This document shows positions 1-8,090 of a stretch of 64,000 bases of DNA, piece after piece. Every line of letters begins with the position of its first letter. Positions within the stretch are counted from its first letter, which is position 1. Made by a program: the position numbers and the translations under genes. A model generated the notes under the pieces. The model saw only the letters and a list, made by a program, of their open reading frames with translations, was not told where the DNA came from and searched no databases. The stretch is from CAVPFA01 sp963703655 (GTDB lineage Bacteria > Actinomycetota > Acidimicrobiia > Acidimicrobiales > Bog-793): positions 1-64,000 of the forward strand of contig CAVPFA010000004.1 in NCBI GenBank assembly GCA_963703655.1, in the 5' to 3' direction.

Positions 1-154
1 CGTTTTTCTCGATGAATTCCTTCTTCTCGTCAGAGACATCTTCCAGCGCGTGGATCGAGTCGGAGGTGCAAGCGGGGATGCATGCGCCGCAGTCGATGCA
101 GCCCTCGGGATCGACATACATCTGGGTCGCGGCCTTGAAGCCAGGCTCGTCTCC
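1..154 (-). pseudogene. Ferredoxin fragment (4Fe-4S), truncated at both ends
   Basis: Reading leftwards from about 154, one open frame encodes GDEPGFKAATQMYVDPEGC followed by CIDCGACIPAC, a 4Fe-4S cluster motif (CxxCxxC with a fourth Cys three residues on), then an acidic C-terminal stretch that runs off the window edge. This matches the C-terminal half of small bacterial ferredoxins of the FdxA type, which carry electrons. The N-terminal half with its own cysteines is absent: instead the frame runs directly into the stop region of the neighbouring hemerythrin-like fragment at 157. The fragment therefore begins in mid-protein with no start codon or ribosome binding site. It is best read as a piece joined here by assembly, or a decayed remnant. 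Confidence 0.6.
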
Positions 155-156
155 CG

Positions 157-417
157 TTAGTGGGTTTTTTCCATCGCAATCGCGCGCGGAAACAGGATGT
201 TGTTTTCCAGGTGAATGTGCTGGTGAAGATCGGCTTCAAAGTCCGCCAGCGCCTTGTAGAGGGTTTGATAGCTGATACAGGCGTCGCCCGGGGCCGTATA
301 ACCACAGCTGGCTTCGCGCATGGCACGCAGGGCGTTCCCAGCGAGATCGTGTTCATGTTCCATCATGGACACGGGGTTTTGTACGCTGCCAAACGGTGGT
401 GGCAGAACCGGTTCCTC
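157..417 (-). pseudogene. C-terminal fragment of RIC/YtfE/ScdA-type iron-sulfur cluster repair protein
   Basis: About 86 residues match the end of the di-iron hemerythrin-like RIC family (YtfE, ScdA, DnrN), which repairs iron-sulfur clusters after nitrosative or oxidative damage. The visible signatures are LPPPFGSVQNPV, then MMEHEHD, and near the end HQHIHLENNILFPR, which supply the His and Glu ligands of the di-iron site. The stop codon is at 157-159. The family is normally about 220-240 residues, so the N-terminal two thirds are missing. The frame is instead fused in phase to 15 residues typical of an NAD-dependent epimerase (418-462). Base composition is visibly lower in GC than the rest of the window. 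This suggests a foreign sequence joined to the contig. Confidence 0.65.
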
Positions 418-462
418 GTTGGAGCCGATGAACCCGGCACCGCCGGTTACGAGCATGCGCAT
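418..462 (-). pseudogene. N-terminal 15 codons of an NAD-dependent epimerase/dehydratase
   Basis: From an ATG at 462 the frame reads MRMLVTGGAGFIGSN, the standard dinucleotide-binding start (GGAGFIGS) of extended short-chain dehydrogenases such as dTDP-glucose dehydratases and UDP-sugar epimerases. After residue 15 the sequence changes abruptly to the RIC family. The start lies downstream of the biotin ligase on the same strand, so a sugar-nucleotide epimerase gene probably follows the ligase in the real genome, and the break at about 417 is where the true chromosome sequence ends. Confidence 0.55.
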
Positions 463-578
463 AACCGGACCAGGCTAGACGCCGGGGACTGTGGCCCGAG
501 GCCGCGTGCCGCAGCGGAGGGCGGGCCCGGACCCGCCGGTACCTGACCGGAACCCGTCGTCACCTGACCCGAACCCCG

Positions 579-1448
579 TCACCTCAGGTGAACGACGTCG
601 CCCGCGGCGATGGTCCGGATGCAGGCGTCGGTCGAGACCAGAAGGCACCCGGCGTCGTCCACGTCCAGCGCGCGCCCGCCGACGGTCTCGTCCGCGAGCT
701 CGACGCGCACCTCGCGCCCGATGGTTGCGGACCGGCGGCGGTACTCGGATGCGAGCGCGAAGCGTCCCCCGTGATCGCCGATCCTTTCGTTCCAGCTTCC
801 TGTGACTCGCAGCATTCGGCCAACCAGGTCGCCGCGGTCGATCTCACGTCCCACGACGCGGTTCAAGGAGGTCGCCCGGCTGGCGATCGAAAGCAGGTCG
901 GGATCGGTCGAATCTGCTGGTGGCCAGCCTCGGGGCCAGTTCACGTTGATGCCGATGCCGACGACGACCCCTCGGAGTGCACCGGCCGGCAAGACCTCCG
1001 ACAAGACGCCCGCAACTTTCCGCTCGTCGGCGCCAGCAACCAGGTCGTTGGGCCATTTCAGCGACAGGTCCACCCCGGCGACCTCCTTGCACGCCTGCAC
1101 TGCGCCGAGCGCCACCGCCCACGCGACGAGGTGAAGGTGTTCACCGTCGAGGTCCGGCCTGAACAAGATCGAGCACAGCACCGAGGAGCCGGCCGGCGCT
1201 TCCCAGCGCCTTCCGAGGCGGCCCCGGCCGTCGGTTTGGCGCTCGGCGAGGATCGCGTAGCCTTCGGGGACCTCCGATCCGTCGGGCAGGCCGGTGCCGG
1301 CAAGGTCGACCAGGTAACGATTCGTCGAGTCGAGGACCGCCTGGTGCTCGGGCACGAGGAAAGGCGTCGGCACCGCGTTGGCGGAATTCCCGTTCACAAT
1401 CGGATCGTCCTCCCGACGAGCGGAGCGGTAGCCTGCTCGACTGAGCAT
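579..1448 (-). CDS. birA: Biotin--[acetyl-CoA-carboxylase] ligase
   Basis: Attaches biotin to the carrier domain of biotin-dependent carboxylases, using ATP to make biotinyl-AMP. The 289-residue protein shows the family hallmarks: GRGRLGRRW (biotin/ATP-binding loop, about residues 73-81), a strand reading SSVLCSILFRP, and KWPNDLV, then VVVGIGINVNW. There is no N-terminal helix-turn-helix domain, so this is the monofunctional class I type rather than the E. coli repressor type. It is divergent from the biotin carboxylase gene starting at 1523, whose product carries the biotin-acceptor lysine, so enzyme and substrate are neighbours. The exact start is uncertain; the first residues are not conserved and an internal start near residue 18 is possible. 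A C-terminal SH3-like domain covers roughly the last 50 residues. Confidence 0.9.
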   Translation of the reverse strand: MLSRAGYRSARREDDPIVNGNSANAVPTPFLVPEHQAVLDSTNRYLVDLAGTGLPDGSEVPEGYAILAERQTDGRGRLGRRWEAPAGSSVLCSILFRPDLDGEHLHLVAWAVALGAVQACKEVAGVDLSLKWPNDLVAGADERKVAGVLSEVLPAGALRGVVVGIGINVNWPRGWPPADSTDPDLLSIASRATSLNRVVGREIDRGDLVGRMLRVTGSWNERIGDHGGRFALASEYRRRSATIGREVRVELADETVGGRALDVDDAGCLLVSTDACIRTIAAGDVVHLR

Positions 1449-1522
1449 TCCCCTGCCAGGAGCCCGTCGGAGTGCGGCGCCCGCTTCATTGGGAGGCGAG
1501 GCTACGTCGAGGAAGGAGGGCC

Positions 1523-3294
1523 GTGTTCGACAAAGTGCTCATCGCGAACCGCGGCGAGATCGCGGTGCGGGTGATCCGAACCTGCCGGGAGCTCGGGATC
1601 GCGACGGTTGCGGTCTACTCCGACCTCGACCGCGATGCACTTCACGTCCGTCTCGCCGACGAGGCGTACGCCTTGGGGGGCCAGACCGCCACCGAGAGCT
1701 ACCTCGCGACCGACGCGATATTCGGGGCCCTGCGGCGAAGCGGCGCCGACGCCGTGCACCCCGGCTACGGGTTCCTCTCCGAGAATGCAACCTTCGCCCG
1801 GACGGTGGCTGAGGCAGGTGCGAGTTTCGTAGGGCCGCCCCCCGGCGCGATCGAGGTCATGGGCGACAAGATCAGCGCTCGACTCGCTGCGGCCCGAGTC
1901 GGCGTCGCCGGCGTCCCCGGCCTGAGCGAGGCGATCGACGACCCGGCCGAGATCATCGCGTTCGGAGAGTCCAACGGCTGGCCGGTCGCGATCAAGGCGG
2001 CATTCGGAGGCGGCGGTCGCGGAATGAAGGTAGTGGCCGACGCAGCCGGCGCCTCCGCGGCGATGGAGTCTGCCCAGCGGGAGGCTCAGTCCTCCTTCGG
2101 GCGGGCGGAGGTCTACGTCGAGCGCTATCTCAGCTGGCCCCGCCACATCGAGATGCAGGTGTTCGCCGACCGGCAGGGCAACGCCGTGTGGCTCGGCGAG
2201 AGGGACTGCTCAACCCAGCGCCGGCATCAAAAGCTGCTCGAGGAGGGGCCAGCTCCCGACTTCCCTGACGAGGACCGCGCGGCCATGGGCGCTGCCTCGG
2301 TCGAGATCTGCCGGGAGTGCGGTTACGAGGGCGCCGGCACCGTCGAGTTCTTGTACGAGGACGGAAGCTTCTACTTCCTCGAGATGAACACACGCTTGCA
2401 AGTGGAGCACCCGGTCACAGAGTGGCTGAACGCGGCTCGATCTCGTCGAGTGGCAGCTGCGCGTCGCCGCGGGTGAGCCGATCGGTTGGTCGCAAGATGC
2501 AGTCGCCACGCGGCGCCGGGGGCACGCGATGGAGGCGCGGATCAACGCAGAGGATCCCTCGGAGGGCCGGTTCATCCCGGATCCCGGAAGGATCACCAAG
2601 CTCCGTCTTCCGCAGGGTTTCGGGGTTCGGGCGGACTCTGGGTACGAGTCGGGCGACACCGTCAGCCACTTCTACGACAACCTGGTAGCCAAGATCATCG
2701 TCTGGGGCGAGGATCGCGAGGCCGCCCGCCGCCGTCTGTTGCGGGCCCTGTCGGAGATGGAGGTGGAGGGTATCGCGACGACCATTCCCGCCGATTCAGG
2801 CGGTGCTCACGCACCCCGACTTCATCGAGGCCCGTCATTCCACCCGCTGGCTCGAGGAGCGTGTCGACCTTTCCGGCCTCGCCTCGTTCCCGGTGCCCGC
2901 ATCACCCGACGGCGGCGAGAACATGGTGCTGCGCGAGGTCGACGCCGAAGTCGACGGGCGGCGCTACCAGGTGAAGCTGTGGGTGCCCGACACGGCCGCG
3001 ACGGGCCAGCCGGCGGCGGGTGGCGGGCGGGCTTCGGGCACGGCCCGGCCGCGCCCGGCCTCCGGGCCGGTGCTCGCCGCCGACGGGAAGGTCACCGTGC
3101 CGATGCAAGGAACGATCGTCAAGGTTCTCGTGGCCGAGGGCGACCTCGTCGAGGTCAACCAGACCCTCTGTGTTCTGGAGGCCATGAAGATGGAGAACCC
3201 GATCAACGCAGACCGATCGGGAATCGTGAAGGAGCTGCGCGTGTCGGTTGGTGACTCGCTCGGCGCGGGCGACGTCGTGGCAGTCATCGAATGA
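1523..3294 (+). CDS. Acyl-CoA carboxylase biotin carboxylase/BCCP subunit, with two frameshifts
   Basis: Alpha subunit of an acetyl/propionyl-CoA carboxylase: it carboxylates biotin with ATP and bicarbonate and carries the biotin itself. The start is the GTG at 1523, behind GGAAGGAGG at 1511-1519. The biotin-carboxylase N-domain begins FDKVLIANRGEIAVRVIRT; the ATP-grasp glycine loop is FGGGGRGMKVV; the catalytic strand is EMNTRLQVEHPVTE. The biotin carrier domain at the end has EAMKMEN with the acceptor lysine encoded at 3187-3189. Reading needs two shifts: near 2431-2436 (just after VEHPVTEW) and near 2794-2798 (after TTIPAD); each behaves as one extra base, and homology continues without loss on both sides. 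Total length (about 590 residues) is normal for AccA3-type subunits. The stop overlaps the next gene's ATG. No beta subunit is in the window. Confidence 0.88.
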
Positions 3295-4473
3295 GCGATC
3301 GCTCGACCGCCGGCGCCAAGGAAGAGGCGAGAACGACAATCGCCAGTCAGAGCGGCCGCCTGCTGGCGCTGTCGCGGATGATTCACGACCACCCGGAGCT
3401 CGGCTTCGAGGAGGAGCGGGCGTCCACCTGGTGCGCCGAGGTGCTTACCGACGCCGGATACGCCCTCGAGCGCGGCGTCTGCGGGCTGCCGACGGCGTTC
3501 GCGGCGACTGCGGGGACCGGGCCTCTCACCGTCGCCATCTGCGCCGAGTACGACGCGCTGCCCGAGATCGGGCACGCCTGCGGTCACAACGTGATCGCGT
3601 CGTCCGCGGTCGGCGCGGCTCTCGCGCTCGCCCCCCTGGCCGACGACCTGGGAATTACGGTGCGCGTGCTCGGCACCCCGGCCGAGGAGGGAGGCGGCGG
3701 GAAGATCATCATGCTCCAGCGGGGCGGATTCGACGGCGTAAACGCCGCGCTCATGGTGCATCCCGCGCCCAGTGAGCTGGATCGGATGCCCTGTCTCGCA
3801 GTGGCCCACTTCGACGTCCGCTACACGGGCAAGGAAGCACACGCCTCGGCGTACCCGGACCGCGGCGTGAACGCGGCCGACGCGATCACCGTCGCCCAGG
3901 TCGCGATCGGCCTGCTACGCCAGCACTCGCGGCCGAACGATCAGGTCCACGGGATCGTCACCTACGGCGGCGCCGCCCCGAACATCGTGCCCGCGCTGGC
4001 GCGTCGCCAGGTTCTACGTGCGGGCCGAGACGCTCGAGGACCTGAAGATCTGGGAGCCGCGAGTCATGAGGTGCTTCGAGGCGGGGGCGCTCGCGACCGG
4101 CGCCGCGCTCGAGGTCATCTCCCACGGCCCCCCGTATTCCGAGTTCCTCACCGACGAGCCCATGGCAGCGATCTACCGTAGGAACGCGGAGGCAGCCGGT
4201 CGGGTGTTCCCGACGGGGCCGGAGCGAGCGCTGAAGGCCTCGACCGACATGGGCAACGTGTCGCTCGCCATCCCGTCGATCCACCCGATGCTCGGGATCG
4301 ACTCGCTCCCAGCCGTCAACCACCAGCCCGAATTCGCGGCGGCGGCAGCGAGCCCGGCAGCCGATCGTGCTCTGCTCGAGGGCGCCTTGGCCATGGCCTG
4401 GACCACGATCGACCTCGCGAGCGACGAGGTTCAGCGGGGACGGCTCGGCTCGATGGCCTACCACCACGCCTGA
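3291..4473 (+). CDS. M20-family amidohydrolase/metallopeptidase, one frameshift
   Basis: Zinc-dependent hydrolase of the M20D type (aminoacylase-like, PM20D2 or aminobenzoyl-glutamate hydrolase-like). The start ATG overlaps the stop of the carboxylase gene (ATGA), so the two are probably co-translated. Visible motifs are MIHDHPELGFEEE near the N-terminus, AEYDALPEIGHACGHN (metal ligands in HACGHN), GTPAEEGGGGK (catalytic Glu pair) and MVHPAP; the dimerisation domain begins FDVRYTGKEAHAS. The frame breaks near 3998-4003 and resumes as RFYVRAETLEDL, ending at 4471-4473, with a metal-binding His region NVSLAIPSIHPM. One base too many explains the shift. The substrate cannot be told from sequence; the tight coupling to an acyl-CoA carboxylase subunit is unusual. 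Confidence 0.85.
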
Positions 4474-4507
4474 GGCTCCGAGAAGGCACTCGCTGTGCCC
4501 GGTCTCG

Positions 4508-6098
4508 TCATCGGGTCGGCCGGTACTCCCCGAATACCTCCCGCAGCGCGTCCGACACCTCTCCCAACGTCGCCCGGCGCCTCAGGGCCTCGCGCATCGG
4601 AACGAGCAGGTTCTGCGTGCCGCGGGCGGCCGCCCTGACGTCGTCCAATGCCACGTCAACGCCCGCCTGGTCCCGGGAGGCCCGTAGCGCGCGCAGCCGT
4701 TCGGTCTGGTCGCGCCGGAGGGACGGGTCGATCGGGAAGACCTCCGGCTCGCCCGCCTCCTCGTCGATGAAACGGTTGACTCCGACGAGGACCTTGTCAC
4801 CTGATTCGATGGCCTTGGCGTGCTCGTAGGCGGCTTGCTCGATCTCGTCTTGCATGAAGCCGCCCTCGATCGCGGTCACCGCGCCGCCGATCGCGTCGAT
4901 CCGCGCGATGTAAGCGAGCGCGGCGGCCTCCATCTCGTTGGTCAGGGTTTCGAGGAAATAGGAGCCCGCCAGGGGGTCGACCGTGTCGGTCACGCCGGAC
5001 TCGAACGCGATGACCTGCTGGGTTCGCAGCGCGAGCTTGGCCGCGTGCTCGGTGGGCAGCCCGAGTGCCTCGTCGAAGCCGTTCGTGTGGAGGCTCTGGG
5101 TACCCCCGAGCACGGCGGAAAGTGCCTGAATGGCGACCCTGACGATGTTGTTCTCGGGCTGTTGCGCCGTGAGAGTCGAGCCGCCGGTCTGGGTATGGAA
5201 ACGGAGCCGTTTCGACCTCTCGTCCGTCGGCACCGAAGCGCTCGGTCATGACCCGGGCCCAGATCCTTCGCGCGGCCCGGTACTTCGCGACCTCCTCGAA
5301 CAGGTTGTTGTGCGAGTTGAAGAAGAAGGACAGGCGTGGCCCGAATGCGTCGACTCCGAGGCCGGCGGCGAGGGCGGACTCCACGTAGGCGATCCCGTTC
5401 GCAATCGTGAAGGCCAGCTCCTGGACGGCTGTCGAGCCGGCTTCGCGGATGTGATAGCCGGAGATCGAGATCGTGTTCCACTCCGGGATCCGCTCCGCGC
5501 AGTAGGCGAAGGTGTCGGTGACCAGGCGCATGGAGGGCCGGGGCGGGTAGATGTAGGTGCCGCGGGCGACGTACTCCTTGAGGATGTCGTTTTGGACGGT
5601 GCCACTGATCGACGACGGGGCGACGCCCTGCTCCTCGGCCGCGAGCTCGTAGAGCAGCAGCAGGATCGCCGCAGTCGCGTTGATGGTCATCGACGTCGAC
5701 ACACGGTCGAGGGGAAGGCCGGCCAGCAGAAGGCGCATGTCGTCGATCGAGTCGATCGCCACCCCGACCTTTCCCACCTCGCCCTCGGCGCGCTCGTGGT
5801 CGGAGTCGTACCCCATCTGGGTGGGCAGGTCGAAGGCACACGAAAGGCCGGTCTGGCCAGCCGACAGGAGAAACTTGAAGCGCTCGTTGGTGGCCGCAGC
5901 CGTCCCGAACCCTGCGTACTGGCGCATCGTCCAGAGGCGGCCGCGGTACATGTCGCTCTGCACCCCCCGCGTATAGGGGTAGGCGCCGGGCTCGCCGAGC
6001 TGCGCCGAAGGATCGAAGCCGATCAGGTCGTCGGCCACGTACCGGCGGCGGATCTCGATTCCGGAATCCGTCCGGCGCTCGCCATCGTCACCGGCCAC
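4508..6098 (-). CDS. Methylmalonyl-CoA mutase large (catalytic) subunit, B12 domain encoded elsewhere, one frameshift
   Basis: Adenosylcobalamin-dependent acyl-CoA mutase TIM-barrel subunit, converting (R)-methylmalonyl-CoA and succinyl-CoA. At about 530 residues it has the catalytic barrel but no C-terminal cobalamin-binding domain, so it belongs to the two-component type whose small B12 subunit is a separate gene. Specificity residues are readable: Tyr61 in RQYAGFGTA and Arg179 in YVARGTYIYPP, equivalent to Tyr89 and Arg207 of Propionibacterium methylmalonyl-CoA mutase (isobutyryl-CoA mutase has Phe and Gln there); His216 in SISGYH fits the catalytic His. The frame shifts near 5232-5236, after TERFGA, and resumes as TDERSKRLRFHTQTGGSTL. 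One inserted base explains it. It converges with the carboxylase operon; both fit propionyl-CoA use. Confidence 0.88.
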
Positions 6099-6131
6099 CC
6101 GCGAAGCGTAACGCGCGAAACCGCCCTTGCC

Positions 6132-7340
6132 TCAGCCGGCGTGGACGAGCACGGGCGCCTGCTTCGGATGCGGCATGCACAGGTCGTCGTACTCGGCGAT
6201 GACGATCTCGCCGGCGTTCTCCCCACAGGCGGGACAGGCCGGGTCTCGCCGGACCTTGAAGGTCCGGAACGACTGCTCGAGGGCGTCGTAGGCGAGAAGA
6301 CGTCCGATGAGAGGGTCGCCGATCTTCAGCAGGAGCTTGATCGCCTCGATCGCCTGGATGGACCCGACGATCCCGGGCAGCACGCCGAGAACTCCCGCTT
6401 CTGCGCACGAAGGAGCCAGCTCGGCAGGCGGGGGTTCGGGCACCAGGCACCGGTAGCAGGGCCCCTCGTAGGGAGCGAAGATGGTCGCCTGGCCCTCGAA
6501 ACGGAAGATCGATCCGTGCACGACCGGGATGCGCTTCAACAGCGCCGCGTCGTTCACCAGGTAGCGGGTCGGGAAATTGTCCGTCCCGTCAACGATGACG
6601 TCGTACGGGGCGATGATGTCGAGGACGTTGTCGGCCCCGAGCCTGACGTCGTAGGTGACCACGTCCACGTCCGGGTTGAGGGACGTGAGGGTCTTCTTCG
6701 CGGAATCGACCTTCCTGTCGCCGACCCGGTCGAGATTGTGGAGGATCTGGCGCTGGAGGTTCGACGAGTCGACGACGTCCATGTCCACGATCCCGATCGT
6801 GCCCACACCCGCCGCGGCGAGGTAGAGCGCGGCCGGCGAGCCGAGCCCGCCCGCACCGAGCAGGAGAACCTTCGACTCGAGAAGGCGCTGCTGGCCGGCC
6901 TCTCCAACCTCGGGGAGCAAAAGGTGCCGCTGGTACCGGATGCGCTGGTCGGCGGCGAGGGTCCTAGGGGTGACCCAGTCCCGCCCCTCGTCCTTCCACT
7001 TGTTGAAGCCCCCTGCGAGCGACGCCACGTCGGAGTAGCCCAGCTGGCCGAGCGACTGCGCGGCCAGGGCCGAGCGGACGCCCCCGGCGCAGTAGACGAC
7101 GATCTTGCGGTCCTTGTCGGGCACCCGGCCTTCCACCTGAAGCTCGAGGAAGCCGCGCGGCAGGTGCAGGGCGCCCGGCACGGCGCCTTGCGCGTACTCG
7201 TCCGCTTCTCGGACATCGAGAAAGAGCGCCCGGTCGCGGAGCGCGTCAGCGGCGGCGACGTCGATCTCCACGATGTCGCGTTTTGCTTCGCTCAACATGT
7301 CCCTGAAGCTAGGCACCGCGTGCACCTTCCTCCTGCTCAA
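6132..7340 (-). CDS. Rhodanese-ThiF/MoeB fusion: sulfur-carrier adenylyltransferase and sulfurtransferase
   Basis: Activates the C-terminus of a small sulfur carrier protein (MoaD, ThiS or CysO type) by adenylation and supplies sulfur. Residues about 20-125 form a rhodanese domain with active-site Cys84 in VVYCAGGVRS. Residues about 130-400 form the ThiF/MoeB domain: ATP-binding LGAGGLGSPAALY (161-173), DMDVVDSSNLQRQ, and zinc-binding pairs CYRC (295, 298) and CPAC (369, 372). The order is the reverse of actinobacterial MoeZ and eukaryotic MOCS3, which have ThiF first and rhodanese last. The longest frame begins at a TTG (7340); GTG codons at 7325 or 7316, after an AGGAGG, are alternatives. 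A palindrome lies just upstream. Confidence 0.88.
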   Translation of the reverse strand: MSRRKVHAVPSFRDMLSEAKRDIVEIDVAAADALRDRALFLDVREADEYAQGAVPGALHLPRGFLELQVEGRVPDKDRKIVVYCAGGVRSALAAQSLGQLGYSDVASLAGGFNKWKDEGRDWVTPRTLAADQRIRYQRHLLLPEVGEAGQQRLLESKVLLLGAGGLGSPAALYLAAAGVGTIGIVDMDVVDSSNLQRQILHNLDRVGDRKVDSAKKTLTSLNPDVDVVTYDVRLGADNVLDIIAPYDVIVDGTDNFPTRYLVNDAALLKRIPVVHGSIFRFEGQATIFAPYEGPCYRCLVPEPPPAELAPSCAEAGVLGVLPGIVGSIQAIEAIKLLLKIGDPLIGRLLAYDALEQSFRTFKVRRDPACPACGENAGEIVIAEYDDLCMPHPKQAPVLVHAG

Positions 7341-7349
7341 ATCGCTTCC

Positions 7350-7366
7350 GTAGGGTTAAACCCTAC
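7350..7366. promoter_or_regulatory. Perfect inverted repeat upstream of the rhodanese-ThiF gene, candidate operator
   Basis: GTAGGGTT-A-AACCCTAC: two 8-bp perfect half-sites around one central base, 10 bp upstream of the longest possible start of the rhodanese-ThiF gene and in a 134-bp AT-richer gap shared with the divergent nitroreductase gene. The position fits a repressor or activator site, for example of an Rrf2- or GntR-like regulator. No regulator gene is adjacent, so the binding protein is unknown. Confidence 0.45.
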
Positions 7367-7474
7367 CAGTCTGCTCAACATTCCGAAACGGCGATCTTTG
7401 CCTGCTCCGGGCTTTCCCCCACCCCCTGGTCGCGCCATCGGCCGGCGGGCTGGCGCCGGGTAGCGTTCCGCCGC

Positions 7475-8080
7475 GTGGAACTGCGTGAGGTCGTCCGGCG
7501 CCGGCGGATGGTCCGGCGCTACTCGAGCGAGCCGGTTCCGGCCGACGTCCTCGACCGCGTGCTCGCCGTCGCGGTGCGCTCGCCGTCAGCGGGCTTCACC
7601 CAAGGCGTCGACCTGCTGGTTCTTCAGGGCCCCGCGCAGACGGAGACGTTCTTCGAGGCCACCAGCGACCCAGGATTCCTCGCGGAGCCGCGCGACATGA
7701 GCGGGCTTCTCGAGGCGCCGGTGATCGTCCTGCCGATCTGCGATCCGAGCCTTTACGTGGGTCGCTACGCCGAGGCGGACAAGGCCCGGTCGAGCCTTGC
7801 CGGTCTCCGGGCCGAGGACTGGCCTGTGGCGTACTGGCTCGTGGATGCGTCGTTCGTGGTCATGCTCATGCTCCTCGCAGCCACCGACGAGGGGCTCGGA
7901 GCCCTGTTCTTCCGCTTGCACAGGGACCCTGGCCCGCTGCTCGAAGCCTTGGGCGTGCCGAGCGGCAAGCAAGTCATCGGCGCGGTGGCGCTCGGGTACG
8001 AGGCGCCGGCGCCGGGCGGGTCGCCCGGGCGGCGCGCACGACGCCCCTTCGACGAGGTCGTCCACTTCGGAGGCTGGTAG
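7475..8080 (+). CDS. Nitroreductase-family FMN oxidoreductase
   Basis: A 201-residue protein of the FMN-dependent nitroreductase fold. It starts with VVRRRRMVRRYSSEPVPADVLDRVL, the N-terminal FMN phosphate-binding RRRMVRRYS signature, continues with SPSAGFTQGVDLLVL and ends with a GAVALGYEAP strand typical of the family C-terminus. Such enzymes reduce nitro compounds, quinones or F420-like substrates; the physiological substrate is unknown. The start is GTG at 7475. It is convergent with the CoxE gene with only 10 bp between the stops, and divergent from the rhodanese-ThiF gene. Confidence 0.8.
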   Translation: MELREVVRRRRMVRRYSSEPVPADVLDRVLAVAVRSPSAGFTQGVDLLVLQGPAQTETFFEATSDPGFLAEPRDMSGLLEAPVIVLPICDPSLYVGRYAEADKARSSLAGLRAEDWPVAYWLVDASFVVMLMLLAATDEGLGALFFRLHRDPGPLLEALGVPSGKQVIGAVALGYEAPAPGGSPGRRARRPFDEVVHFGGW

Positions 8081-8090
8081 GCCGGCCGTT

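Noticed and set aside
1523..3294. Programmed frameshifting in the carboxylase gene
   Set aside because: No slippery heptamer or following stem-loop is seen, and two separate shifts in the same direction fit sequencing errors better.
5130..7463. A 777-codon open frame on the plus strand
   Set aside because: It lies antisense over the mutase and the rhodanese-ThiF genes, whose conserved motifs are clear; the frame shows no family features and is a product of high GC.
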